Source: Tachypleus tridentatus (taxonomy: Eukaryota; Arthropoda; Merostomata; Xiphosura; Limulidae). Taken from it: DNA of 64,000 nt. The stretch is taken from contig NC_134834.1 in NCBI RefSeq assembly GCF_004210375.1, positions 10,091,857-10,155,856 of the forward strand, read 5' to 3'. A program made the position numbers and the translations under genes. How positions within the stretch are numbered: the stretch's first letter is position 1; each line of letters opens with the position of its first letter. Positions 13,764 to 25,313 of the stretch are shown here, in pieces. Below the pieces are notes generated by a model. It was not told the DNA's origin, did no database searches, and saw only the letters and a list, made by a program, of their open reading frames with translations.

Positions 13764-14280
13764 TGTTCTCGTATGAAAAGTAGCATTACTCCATTAACTA
13801 GTTCTAGTTTTAAAAGATAAATCGGTAGAATATCCAAATATAACTACTGTTCCAAAAAACAGTAAATAAAATAAATAAATTATTAATATTTAATTATCAT
13901 AACAGATGGCGCTTCTTGATAATTTATGTTAATTTAAATAATTAAAAATAATTTATTTAAAAGGAACTAAATGTTATAAGTACTCTACACGTAAAGTACT
14001 TTGTCAAGGGATATAGGGTAGAAAGCGAACAAAATATATAGAATTATTTAATGAGTCTAGAACCTTTTTATGTTATTTGGTGTCTGTGTTTTTACGTTAT
14101 GATGTTTTTTCACTTTAATGTAAATTTCATTTGGAAAATACCTGAAATGGAAAAGTTACTAAACGTTTGTTCTATAATTTCCACCTCTCGTGTTTTTTGT
14201 TTATTTACTTATAATTGATGAAATCAAAATATTTTAAGTTTCAAAAGTACATATCCATGTTGTTAACCACAAAGCTACGC
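13764..14280. other. AT-rich intergenic DNA
   Basis: Low-complexity AT-rich stretch between two SINEs. No coding signal seen. Confidence 0.5.
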
Positions 14281-14541
14281 GGCCCGGCATGGTCAGGTGG
14301 TTAAGGCACTCGACTCGTCAATCCAAGAAACGGTGGTTTGAATCCCTGTCACACCAAAAATGCTCACCTCCTCAGCCGTGAGGGAGTTATAATGTGGCGG
14401 TCAATCCCACTATTCGCTGGTAAAAGAGTAGCCCAAGAGTTGGCGGTGGGTGGTGATGACTTGCTGCTTTCCCTCTAGTCTAACACTGCTAGACGGCTTG
14501 TGCAGAGAGCCCTCGTTAAACTTTGCGCGAAATTCAAAACC
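14281..14541 (+). mobile_element. tRNA-derived SINE, family A
   Basis: The head ggcccggcatggtcaggtgg and following ttaaggcactcgactcgt give a tRNA-like A box. The B box is ggtttgaatcc. The body contains ggtaaaagagtagcccaaga and ends in tttgcgcgaaattcaaaac. The anticodon-arm region is altered, so the copy is old. Confidence 0.85.
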
Positions 14542-14620
14542 AAAGCTACACAATGGACTATCTGTGCCTATTACTGGTGTCAAAACCCAACTCTTAGCGT
14601 TATAAGCTTTCAGAACAGTG
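14541..14620 (-). mobile_element. SINE family B fragment abutting a family A copy
   Basis: Directly joined to the tail of the preceding SINE: caaagctacacaatggacta, then ctcttagcgttataagc. The head lies to the right, so the fragment is on the minus strand. Confidence 0.6.
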
Positions 14621-14969
14621 GGAGACTAGTTCATATAAATAGTGTTTGAACATGATGAGCTCTGTATTTAGCGAATCGCGTCGTCGGTGATGAATATGAC
14701 ATAATAATGTGGATGGAATACTAATATTATACACTTCCAATTCTTGAAAATACTTAAGAGACTAAATAAAGAACATGGTCTTTTGTAGGCCTAACACAAA
14801 CGACGTATGACAAGTACAATTATTTGAAAAACAGTCTGTGAATACTCAAAATATCAAATCTTCAATCCAATTAATCACTCAATAAGCATTTATTTCGTGT
14901 TCTAGAGATCATTTATCATTTATTACATTAGCTCGATACAAGTATTAGAAATATGTAGGAATGATTTTG

Positions 14970-15090
14970 CTGTTTGTAATTAAGCACAGGGCTACACAAT
15001 GTGCTATCCGTGCTCTGTCTTCCAACAGGTATCAAAACCTGAATTAGAGCGTTACAAGGCCGTAGCCATATCGCTGTGCTACTGTCTAGG
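14970..15090 (-). mobile_element. tRNA-derived SINE, family B
   Basis: The pattern tttgtaattaagcacagggc, gctacacaatgtgctatccg, ggtatcaaaacctg, gcgttacaaggc, cgctgtgctactg matches the other B copies. The tRNA-like head is on the minus strand. Confidence 0.7.
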
Positions 15091-15435
15091 GAAACCAATT
15101 TTAGATCCACGGTGTATTTAGGTGTTCATCGAAACATTTAAGTCGCTTGAATAAGATATAATTAGGCAATCGAGTTTGTTGGGGTTTTTTTGGAAAATTG
15201 AAATTCTCAACGAGCAATTTTTGAATTGTTTTATAAAATAATGTTTCATTTTGTAAAAAAAAAAAAAATTAGAGGAAAACATATAATTCGAGATTTAACT
15301 GAAATTGACTACGATAACGCTAACAGTACAGATACGTGTTGTGATGATCATAAAACCATTTGTGCCACAAGGAATTTCTTTTATTCTTCGACTTTAATGT
15401 CTGTAAATTTTACAAATTTTAATGCGAAATAAACT

Positions 15436-15550
15436 TTTGTTTGTTTTTAGGCTCAAAGCAACACCATGGGCTATCTGTATTGTGCTCACAACGGGTATCG
15501 AAACCCGGTTTTTAACGTTGTTAAAAACGTACCAATGGACCGCTGAGAGG
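15436..15550 (-). mobile_element. tRNA-derived SINE, family B
   Basis: The tail tttgtttgtttt is followed by ccatgggctatctgtattgt, then gggtatcgaaacccggtttt. Read on the minus strand this is a B-box-like GGGTTTCGATACCC. Confidence 0.75.
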
Positions 15551-15766
15551 TGGAGCGCATATTATAGTAATAAGTAAACAGCTATAAAATTAACAAACTT
15601 TTTCCACTACACATTTTATTAAAATATATTAAACTTACTTTTAACGTCAGTCTTTTCTGTCTAATCGTTAAAAATAAGTATTGTGGTGAACCTCTGGGTT
15701 TTGGGGCTGGTGATCATCATTCGAACCTGTGCGATATCGTAAAACATTCCCAGCGCGTTAAGCTGT

Positions 15767-16034
15767 GTTTGCTTGTTCTGGATTGTGCGCAAAGCTACAC
15801 GAGGGCTATCTGGACTAACTGTCCCTAATTTAACAGCGTAAGGCTAAAGGGAAGGCAGCTAGTCATCACCACCCACCGCCAACTCTTTGGCTACTCTTTA
15901 CCAACGGATAGTCGGATTGATCGTCAAATTGTAACTACCCCACGGCTGAAAGGACGAGCATATTTTATGTAATGGGGATTCGAACCCGCGACCCTTGAAT
16001 TACGAGTCGCGTGCACTAACCACCTGTCCATGTT
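15767..16034 (-). mobile_element. tRNA-derived SINE, family A
   Basis: Contains gcgcaaagctacacgagggc, accacccaccgccaactctt and, near the right end, ggggattcgaacccgcgacc (minus-strand B box). The head is on the minus strand and its first bases are diverged. Confidence 0.85.
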
Positions 16035-16352
16035 AAGCTGTGAATGCGTTATAAATGTAACAATTAATCCCTTATCGTGTGTGGAAGGATGACTAGCAGT
16101 TTTTCCCTCTGACCAGTAATTTGAAATTAGGAACGTTATTAGAAAGAACCTAAAACAAGCATGTTAAAATAGTTTTTTAGAAGTGTATTCATATTATTTG
16201 TTAATAAGTTTGAAGGCTTATTGTGTTAAAAGTCGGAATTCGACCAGCCTCGAGATGGACAAAGTTGAGCTCTACGCCAAAACCAAAATCCATTAAAAAT
16301 AACAATTATAATAATTGTAATTAATGTTGTGAAGAATTATCCTTCAGTTCGG
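16035..16352. other. Intergenic DNA, nothing recognised
   Basis: No ORF with coding features and no repeat recognised in this stretch. Confidence 0.4.
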
Positions 16353-16606
16353 AAAGCAGTATAGAAAGAAATACGTCTCTCGCATAAAGCAACAGATGTT
16401 TGTGTTATGTTTTTCATTCCAATAAAGCAGTATAGAAAACGTCTCTTGCATAAAGCAACAGATGTTTATGTTTCTGATTCCAATAAAGCAGTATAGAAAT
16501 ACGTCTCTCGCATAAAGCAACAGATGTTTATGTTTCTGATTCCAATAAAGCAGTATAGAAATACGTCTCTCGCATAAAGCAACAAATGTTTAAGTTAACT
16601 TTTTGT
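16353..16606. repeat. 62-bp minisatellite, four copies
   Basis: Starts of aaagcagtatag fall at 16353, 16424, 16485 and 16547 (steps 71, 61, 62). Shared motifs are tctcgcataaagcaacagat and gttt(c)tgattccaat. The first unit is longer and the last is partial. Confidence 0.9.
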
Positions 16607-17398
16607 TTCCAAAATGTTCCTTAAGAGGGGGTCCTATATGCCTCTGTAAGTGAAGGAAACAAGTGGTTGGAATAAAGGGTGAATATTTATTTCAAGACAG
16701 GCGTGGTTTACAGTAATGTTTCCTTGCTGAATAAAACACTATGTTTATTATAATTAATCTAAGAAATGTTTTTATAATGCTTGTTTCAAGCTCTAAATAC
16801 TAGTCACCTACAGAAGTAATAATTATTTAAAGTCTCACTTTAAGATAACGTCTGTATTTCTTATCGTGCTATTTAATATTAAATTTTTCAATCCGAATCG
16901 CCGGAAGTTATATTTGGTCTTAATCTGATATCTACTTTAACATCAGATGCCTAATTCTTAATATAGCTTAATTATTATGTGTAACAGTTGTACCCTACCA
17001 GATTTATAAAAGAGCTATATATTGTTTTGTTGTTGTTGTTTTATTTATGGAACGGGGGGTTAGTCCCGTTTGGCCAAATATATTTTTTATTAAAATCGGC
17101 CATCAGTGTATACAACTGTTCTTTAACTATAGTTTTCATATGTAAAAACGGATATAGTTAACAGTTGAAACCTTTTCCTTCACTAGAGGGCCTTTACCAG
17201 TGAATTTGGTAAAATATTATTAATTTTGTGTTGCTAGGGTATTAAACGTTTGACTAAAGTATTTTTGCTGTTTATTTTACGTCGATAATATAAACACTAA
17301 AGATGTCTTGTTTCATGATAAAATCTATTCATTAATATCTCAAAGCAAATCCGTAGCTAATTAACGAGCAGGGCATTTTTTACTTCATTCATAGAATT

Positions 17399-18130
17399 AT
17401 TACTAATTCTATTAATAACATAACTGGTGTTAAGAATATAATCTTTCTATTAATTCTATTAATAACAACTGATGTTAACAACAAGATATTTTTAATTAAT
17501 TCGTAGGGTAATTACTAATTCTATTAATAACATAACTGGTGTTAAGAATATAATGTTATTAATTCTATTAATAACAACTGATGTTAACAACAAGATATTT
17601 TTTAATTAATTCGTAGGGTAATTACTAATTCTATTAATAACATAACTGGTGTTAAGAATATAATCTTTCTATTAATTCTATTAATAACAACTGATGTTAA
17701 CAACAAGATATTTTTAATTAATTCGTAGGGTAATTACTAATTCTATTAATAACATAACTGGTGTTAAGAATATAATCTTTCTATTAATTCTATTAATAAC
17801 AACTGATGTTAAGAACAAGATATTTTTTAATTAATTCGTATGGTAATTACTAATTCTATTAATAACATAACTGGTGTTAAGAATATAATCTTCCTATTAA
17901 TTCTATTAATAACAACTGATGTTAAGAACAAGATATTTTTTAATTAATTCGTAGGGTAATTACTAATTCTATTAATAACATAACTGGTGTTAAGAATATA
18001 ATCTTTCTATTAATTCTATTAATAACAACTGATGTTAACAACAAGATATTTTTAATTAATTCGTAGGGTAATTACTAATTCTATTAATAACATAACTGGT
18101 GTTAAGAATATAATGTTCCTATTAAAACTT
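17399..18130. repeat. 112-bp minisatellite, seven copies, with a two-fold internal structure
   Basis: Starts of attactaattctatt lie at 17399, 17511, 17621, 17733, 17846, 17959 and 18071. Each unit has two related halves: one with aataacataactggtgttaa and one with aataacaactgatgttaac. The array thus grew from a dimer. One unit lacks a few bases (tctttc missing near 17550). Confidence 0.9.
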
Positions 18131-18981
18131 TAATGAAACTTTTATTATAAATTTGCTGCACAATAAACACTTTCAATAAACACTTTCAATTTTTTTTTTT
18201 TTTTTTCAATTTTCAACGAGACACCAGCTTTTCAGTAGCAGTCGTTACAGTTAGTCAGTATTGGTTACAAACAAAATTATTTACTTGGGTTTAAGGGTTC
18301 TAGATATAGTCGTTAATGCTGTGTTACAAAAAAAGTAGTTATGAAACCGAACTGTCCTTCACGGTGTTAATAAAGGAGCTAATTTAAGATATAGGTATGT
18401 ATTAGAAGTTGTAAAATATCTCTAATCGTCTTAGTCAAAATTCTTCTTTTAATTTAAATATATATAAAATAGAATACGAGATAATTTCTTTTAAGAAATC
18501 CAGATGCTGTGATGTGAAGGTAACTCAGTTACCACAATATTAACAAACCAGAATGATAAAACTTTGCTATAATTATTCGTGTTTGATTAAACTGTATGCG
18601 TGATATGTACAAGCAGAACTGGTAACATTTATAAAGTTTAGAAGTTAGTGTTTTGAGCCCGCGTTTGTTTGTTTTTTACTGTAAATGTCTAGTTAGTTGG
18701 TTCTTATATCTTAAACCCCCACTTGTAAAGAAGGGTGGAGATCTTCGATAGCGAAATTATTTAACAAAGTACAATAAAATTGTTTACTTATATTTTCTAA
18801 GGGTCTCTGTCTTTTCTATTTCACACGAATGTTACCTATAAATGACACCAAGAAATGTCGTTCCACTATTTATGTTTTGAGGTCTTCCTTACGTTCATTG
18901 ATTACGAAGTTAACAAACAAATTAGCACACACTTGATACAGTTACAGTCGCAAATATATAAGGGGTCAATTTATAAGTTTC
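18131..18981. other. AT-rich intergenic DNA
   Basis: Contains a T16-like run near 18190 next to a duplicated aataaacactttcaa. No coding exon or known element recognised. Confidence 0.4.
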
Positions 18982-19098
18982 ATTTGTTTGAAGTCAGGCA
19001 CAAAGCTACACAATGAGCTATCTGTGCTCTGCCCACCACGGGTATGGATCGAAACCCGGTTTCTAGCTTTGTAAGTCCGCAAACACACCGCTGTTTGG
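18982..19098 (-). mobile_element. tRNA-derived SINE, family B
   Basis: A clear copy: cacaaagctacacaatgagc, tatctgtgctctgcccacca, cgggtatggatcgaaacccg and accgctgtttgg. The tRNA-like head is on the minus strand. Confidence 0.8.
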
Positions 19099-20681
19099 CA
19101 TTTGTAGTGTAGGTCAACAGACTAAAACAATATGTGTTATGTGCTTAAAAGCAAACACAAATTTACAGTTTTAATAAAATTTTGAAAATATTTAGTTTAA
19201 CTACGATATTAATTTTGCATCATAACTCGTGTAATTGTTCTCTAAAATATAAGAGGCGCACTTGTCAGCATTAAACGGAATACAATCATAAAAATAACCG
19301 AGTTACCTTACAGAATATGCACGCTTAACATTATAGAAATATTTTTTTAAACCAGAAATAATCTGACAATAAACCTGTTAGTTACAATAACACTGTAAAA
19401 GCTAGACGTAATGAACATCGGTTGGGAGTGAGAAAACTGCTGCCTCTTGGTCAGTATAAGGGATTACAACACATTAAGTCATTACTGAATGATCACAAAG
19501 AGCGACAGCTTTTCTTATTAGGCAGTATGAAAACAAAAGGAACCAGCGTGATTATAAGACTATGTGAAAGAGAAAAATGTTTTTTTGAATTTCGTGCAAA
19601 GCTATTCGAAGAGTAAGAATAGATGTCATTAGTTATATTAATAAACAGAAATCTATGTTTAAATTGGGAGAAGTCAATTTTTCCTAGAAATAAGTACAAC
19701 CTTGAAATTAAAGGAAAAGGAAAATGCGAACGTAGCACAATCATAACAAAATGGTATCAAAGTGACTTTCTCAAGCCTATTCAGAATTTGAATTTAGAAT
19801 TAAATAAAACAACTTAATATTCAATAAAATATAACTTCTAAATTTAAATCTAAACAGCATTAATGGAGTCCAAATCTGAATGTTGAAGTTAAAATGCTCT
19901 GGTGGATTGGATAATAACACACACACACGGATATCATTTGAATTACACTATAACTAGTTTGGATTTTTATGAAGGACCACAAGCATATTAAATCTCTCGA
20001 TCGTTAAAACCACATAAACAGCGCAAATACCCGCTAAATATAGTATAATTACGGATTGGAACTCCGGAAGCTAGCGAAGTATTAGAAATTTTAGGCGTAA
20101 AATTTACTCGTGAATTTATTTATATATTTTCACCAAAACTTTAACTTCAACGAAGAGAAACTGATGTAGCTATCTGATATATTCTTTAATTCGTTACTTG
20201 AAAGACTGACACAAGTACATAAAGTAAGCCTCGTATAATAGTGGAAGTTGAAAATTGTTTGGTTTGGTATTTACTCAAGTTCAACATCAGATTAGTGTTA
20301 ATAACTTCACTAAGTGATTATAAAATATACGAACGTTTTTATTAACTTACTATAGTATTATAAATTTACATATTAATGATAAGAAATTATAAGAATATTA
20401 TCCGAGGCTTAAATATACAAAAAAGTAAGAAACATACATACGACTTTCCACTTACGACTACCACTGCGTATCTTCAAAAAAAGTAGGAGAGGCGGCGCTG
20501 TACTTATAAAACACTAGGTGAAACACGTCGATTTACCGCTATTTTGATGTGGTAAATTTCAGTGTTACAAGAGGTAAACAAATGACACGTTCACGGTTTT
20601 TTGAAGCCTAAAATTTGTAATATTTTTTTGTTAGTAACATTTATTTACCATTAATCACACTACTTTGGTAAAGATATATAA
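19099..20681. other. Intergenic DNA without supported genes
   Basis: ORFs of 64-83 codons near 19422-19817 overlap on both strands and show no domain, signal or splice pattern. A short (CA)n run lies near 19918. I see no transposon. Confidence 0.4.
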
Positions 20682-20858
20682 ATGGGTATGAATCCAGCTG
20701 TGTTAATTTTTATTTTGATTATTTTAAGCCTGTCGTTTCCTATTGAGGCTGAGACCGATGACCCACAAGGCTACCAATTGTACCTCGATCAATATGTACA
20801 AAGTACTTTAGAAATAAACAGTTTGATCACTTGTAAACAAAACTCTCGATTATCTTAA
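20682..20858 (+). CDS. Putative small secreted peptide or signal-peptide first exon (58 aa)
   Basis: ATG at 20682 (alternative ATG at 20688) opens a 58-codon frame ending at TAA 20856-20858. The first 23 residues, MGMNPAVLIFILIILSLSFP followed by IEA, form a textbook signal peptide: short start, a 15-residue hydrophobic core and an A-x-A-like cleavage context (predicted cut after IEA). The remainder is acidic and tyrosine-rich (ETDDPQGYQLYLDQY...) with one cysteine and no dibasic site. A GTACAA at about 20809 could be a donor, so this may be only a first exon. The family is not recognised, and random ORFs of this length are common in AT-rich DNA; the signal peptide is the only argument for it. 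Confidence 0.35.
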   Translation: MGMNPAVLIFILIILSLSFPIEAETDDPQGYQLYLDQYVQSTLEINSLITCKQNSRLS

Positions 20859-22074
20859 TATTTTAATTTCATCGGTAGTGTCTTTCCATGTTTTCGGTGA
20901 TTATCTGTTTAACGGCTTAACACTGGCGTTAGGCTTCACCTTCATATTTAAATTATCTTTTATTTTGATACCAAAAAAAACTCATTTATATAAATAGAAG
21001 GACTACACACACATATATAAAACAAGACAATAGTTATAAAATAAAATATGTATATATGTATGTGTGTGTGTATTAAATAAAATAGCTTCAAAACTATTAT
21101 ATTTATTGCATTGGTTGCAAATAGGCCATTAAAATCAGCACTATAAAACAACAATGAATTTAGTATAAGTTAATTCTTAAAATTAGTTTTATTTTAAGAT
21201 TCCTCTGCGAAGTTGTCTTTAATGATAGCAACTAAAGGCGTTAAGGATGTCCCATCTATCAGACAAAATCCAAACTCAGAGGTAAAAAACTAGTTATCAG
21301 TAGTGGAAAATCAAAGTGCGGCGTTGAGTGCTTATACCACAACGACTCAACTCCTAGTGCCTTTCACTGTCTGCAGCCAATTGTGGAAATGCAGTCACCC
21401 CTCTAAGCTCTAATGTGTTAACAGTGCTTCCACAGGCCAGGCACCCAGCATTTTGCAAAATTTAATTTTTCAAATAATTCCGGATCATTTGTTTATTGGC
21501 AAACACTTTTACTGAAACCTGACTGGACACAAAAGTGGACGACTGCCACACCCTTTACGAAAACCGAATTCACGACTGGCCACAAAACGGATATCGACGT
21601 TTAGTGCTGCTCTGGTATTGATAGGGTAACGCTAATATAGAAAAATGACTTGCAAGTGCAGGGTGTGTATGTGTGGTATTTGTGGTAAATATCCTCGACG
21701 TTAGTGTGAGTGTAACTGTTTAGACCCAGATACCAAAATGGCACGAGAAGCACGTGGAAGATAGCCTCAGAGCAAATTAAAGGCACGAAAGAAGATTAAT
21801 TACGTATTTCATTGAAGAGTGGTGAAGATGAAACGTATAGCGATATTTTCTGATGATCTCGTGTGTCATCAAAGAAACGACACAGATCATCCAAGAAGTC
21901 AAGTGTGAAAGTCGCTAATACCAAGGTCACGAACTTCGTATATACTCTGAAAACAAAGAACACGAAATCGAACAAATAGCCAAGAACACAACAAACTATG
22001 ATTGATCTTAGACAAGAAGAGAAGTTATTACCACACATACATCTTCTGAGGTTAATACAGTGTGCTGTGGGAGT
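20859..22074. other. Intergenic DNA, nothing firmly recognised
   Basis: Includes short (CA)n/(TA)n tracts around 21000-21075. The block 21290-22040 is less AT-rich and holds overlapping short ORFs on both strands without a recognisable domain. It could be an old transposon remnant. Confidence 0.35.
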
Positions 22075-22845
22075 TATTGTTTAAACATTTAACGAACTGT
22101 TTGACAGTCTTGTAGATACAGATATTGTTTAAACATTTAACGAACTGTTTGACAGTTTTGTAGATACAGATATTGTTTAAACATTTAACGAACTGTTTGA
22201 CAGTCTTGTAGATACAGATATTGGTTAAACATTTAACGAACTGTTTGACAGTCTTGTAGATACAGATATTGTTTAAACATTTAACGAACTGTTTGACAGT
22301 CTTGTAGATACAGATATTGTTTAAACATTTAAAGAACTGTTTGACAGTCTTGTAGATACAGATATTGTTTAAACATTTAAAGAACTGTTTGACAGTCTTG
22401 TAGATACAGATATTGTTTAAACATTTAATGAACTGTTTGACAGTCTTGTAGATACAGATATTGTTTAAACATTTAACGAACTGTTTGACAGTCTTGTAGA
22501 TACAGATATTGAACTGTTTGACAGTCTTGTAGATACAGATATTGTTTAAACATTTAAAGTAGATACAGATATTGTTTGACAGTCTTGTAGATACAGATAT
22601 TGTTTAAACATTTAAAGAACTGTTTGACAGTCTTGTAGATACAGATATTGTTTAAACATTTAATGAACTGTTTGACAGTCTTGTAAGATACAGATATTGT
22701 TTAAACATTTAACGAACTGTTACAAACAGTGTTTGGGAGATACAGTCTTGTAGATACAGATATTGTTTAAACATTTAATGAACTGTTTGACAGTCTTGAA
22801 GATACAGATATTGTTTAAACATTTAACGAACTGTTACAAACAGTG
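22075..22845. repeat. 48-bp minisatellite, about 16 units
   Basis: The unit contains gtttaaacatttaacgaact, gtttgacagtcttgtagata and cagatatt. The last third is irregular, with truncated units near 22508-22580 and a variant ending gttacaaacagtgt at 22719 and 22830. Each unit has a PmeI-like gtttaaac palindrome. Confidence 0.92.
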
Positions 22846-22960
22846 TGTATTCCAATGGGAGCGAACTTCTCTTTTAACATAGCCAATCTGTGTATTAGTT
22901 GTCATTTTTTGCATAAAAGTCATTCATGAAACAGGTTTCAAATCCTAAGTAATATTGATA

Positions 22961-23665
22961 TATCAGGTCATCCATTAAGTCACGCCCGATGTTAGGTTCA
23001 GAAAAAGTGAAAAGATTTCAAACACTTTTAATGTTATTTAAACAATAATGTTATATTATTATTAATTACTTCCTGACAACGATTCACAAACTTCTAACTG
23101 TCACTTCTGTAACATTCTTATGGTTTGGAGGAAAAGAATGTAGAGAGGGTAGTTTTGACATCTTCATGTGTTACAAGTTGTTTACCATCAAGATAGTTCT
23201 GTAAACATCAGAATAGATGATAATCAGATGGGACAAAGTCTGCAGAATAATGAAGATGTGGAAGTTTTTCCCAGTCTAGATCTTCAGTCTTTACAGATGT
23301 GGTTCTTGCTGTATGGGACCGTGCATCATCCTGGTGTAACACACCACCTTTACGATTGATCAAAGCAGGACTCTTGTTTTATCAGTGCAACATTCAAGCG
23401 CTCTAACGGTTGACAACGGAGGTCTGTAATTGTTACATTGAGTGGCAGCAACTCAAAGTGGATCACACTAACAATATCCCACCAGGTGTTTAACAAGACT
23501 TTCCGTGGGGGGAGGTCCAGTTTACCTGTAGTGCGCTAAATGTTTTTATAAAATATCCATTTTTCATCTCCAGTCACTAACCTGTCCAAAACAGGTGAGT
23601 TACGTTCACGAGAGTACAGAGAAGTGTAAATGTCCGCTCTTGCTCTCAGTTCTGACACCTTCAAT
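22961..23665 (-). mobile_element. Degenerate mariner transposon (one end plus transposase remnant)
   Basis: The left end tatcaggtcatccattaagt resembles a mariner terminal repeat. On the minus strand, broken frames read mariner transposase motifs: SPVLDRLVTGDEKWIFYKN (about 23555-23610), WWD near 23485, LHQDDARSHTA (about 23335) and YSADFVPSDYHLF (about 23240), followed by LQNYLDGKQL. The acidic residues fit a DD34D triad. Several frameshifts and stops make it dead. The other terminal repeat was not found. Confidence 0.85.
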
Positions 23666-24409
23666 TGGCAATTGAAAACATTTATTGCACTGTTTTATAA
23701 TAAATATAAAATATTTTAATTAATAAATTTTCGATAAAGAAAATGCATTTTTTGACACTAGAGGTAGCTACACTAAATTTTTATTAACTTAACTAATTGA
23801 TACTCGAAAAGAACATTATTCATCACTCCACTTTTAAAGAGATATGTTAACACCCCCCTCCCGAAAAAAACAACAACAAAAAACATTGCCAGATATATTA
23901 GACTGGTCAAAAACCTCATCCTTTCCAAGATCTATGAGTTACTTTGGGGCTTCAAAAGGGTGAGTATAAGATATTTCTTGTTTTTCCAAAATATTTTTGG
24001 CTTCATTCCCCCCTCCAAATGTTTAGTGGTGGTATCGCTGCTAATTGTATTTGCTCGATTCTGTCGAGTTCTTGTTAAGACGTAATTCAAAGAGCCCTAA
24101 CAGTGTTTACACCAATTATGTCATTATCTGCTCGTTAAACTGGGCCTAACGCTTCATTTATAACTGGTAAAGTTTGTTCTAACGACGTGATATTATCCAT
24201 TTTGTCGGAGAAAAACCAGAATGATGTAATACACATAAGTGGTTAAGAGTATACTTGCATGGCGGAAGTAGCGTCATAGATCAATGAGGTTGTATCAGAA
24301 AGCCAAGAGTTATCGTGAAACTTGGTTGCTGTCAAGGGAACGCGTTACAAGGAGATATGACATGAAATCACAGTTCGAGTGCTACTCGACAAATAGCGCG
24401 TTGTTAAGT
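23666..24409. other. AT-rich intergenic DNA
   Basis: No coding exon or repeat recognised, apart from simple A/T and C runs near 23850-23880. Confidence 0.4.
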
Positions 24410-24615
24410 CTATAGTTCTTGTTTTGTTTGTTTTTTAATTTCGCGCAAAGTTACACGAGGGCTATCTGCCCTAGCCGTCCCTAATTTAGCAGCGTAAGAC
24501 TAGAGGGAAGGCAACTCTTGGGCTACTCTTTTACCAACGAATAGTGGGATTGACTGTCACGTTATAACGCCCCCACGGCTGAAAGGGCGAGCACGTTTGG
24601 TGCGACTATAGTTCT
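24410..24615 (-). mobile_element. 5'-truncated family A SINE with a 10-bp target-site duplication
   Basis: The body 24420-24605 has the (gttt)n tail on the left and stops at ggtgcga, so the tRNA-like head is absent. It also lacks about 27 bp (the segment normally reading ctagtcatcaccacccaccg). The identical 10-mer ctatagttct flanks it at 24410-24419 and 24606-24615. The duplication directly abutting the truncated end shows that it inserted headless. Confidence 0.85.
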
Positions 24616-24863
24616 ACAAAGTGCTACTAGAGTACACTTCTGTCTCACTACTCTTATCAAACATTTAAAATCTACTTGTTTTCCCTTTTAATTCCCCAAA
24701 TTTTTCATCATCAAATTCGAAGTTCAAGACAACCAGTAAATTTATTTTATCATGAGCATAATGTATTACTGGTGTAACTGTATTTTACCGAAATAAAGCA
24801 CGTAGTGCAGAGAACAAAATAGTCCAGAATATTATAATATTTCTTATTTTTACACATAGTATT

Positions 24864-24982
24864 ATTTGTTTGTTGAGAAGCACAAAGCTAAAAAATAGGA
24901 TATCTGTCATTTGCCCACCACGTGTATCAAAACCTGACTTACAGCCTCATAACTTCTCATATTTAACTATGAGCCATTGGGA
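24864..24982 (-). mobile_element. tRNA-derived SINE, family B, diverged
   Basis: Matches the B pattern: tttgtttgttgagaagcaca, tgcccaccacgtgtatcaaa, cctgacttacagcctcataa, ending gagccattgggaa. Confidence 0.6.
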
Positions 24983-25222
24983 AGTATAGTGAATTATGAA
25001 TCAAATTGTAAATTTGTATTGTAGATGTACTTTTTATGAAATTCACGTATTTTAACGATGAAGTATAGTCTTTTTTGTTATATTTTTTGTAAATATCTTT
25101 ATAACAAATAACTTGTTCCATATTTTTTCTGCGTATTTGAAAAGCATCGTTGTACACATAACCGGAAATTCACTACTTAAGAAGAAGAACAAAACGATAT
25201 AGATTTGAATGTTTTTCTGTTT

Positions 25223-25313
25223 CCCCGGTAAGTCTTCGGGTCTACAGTGCTAAAATCAGGGCTCGATTCCCCTCGGTGAACTCCTCAGATAGCCCGATGT
25301 AACTTTTCTATAA
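25223..25313 (+). mobile_element. SINE family B, head-first orientation
   Basis: ccccggtaagtcttcgggtc is followed by ctacagtgctaaaatcaggg and a tRNA-like B box ggctcgattcccc, then cagatagcccgatgtaac. The order is inverse to that of the minus-strand copies. Confidence 0.6.

Noticed and set aside
14281-14360. Functional tRNA gene
   Set aside because: The tRNA-like head has a damaged anticodon arm and continues into a SINE body; the same holds for the copy at 30285.
20745-20858. Neuropeptide F/NPY-like peptide in the small ORF
   Set aside because: DDPQGYQLYLDQY has a faintly similar layout, but the RxRF/Y-amide ending and dibasic site are absent.
21290-22040. Gene in the less AT-rich block
   Set aside because: Only short overlapping ORFs on both strands, with no splice signals or domain that I can recognise.
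22961-23359. 63-codon plus-strand ORF at 23168 as a gene
   Set aside because: It is the antisense of a decayed mariner transposase on the minus strand.
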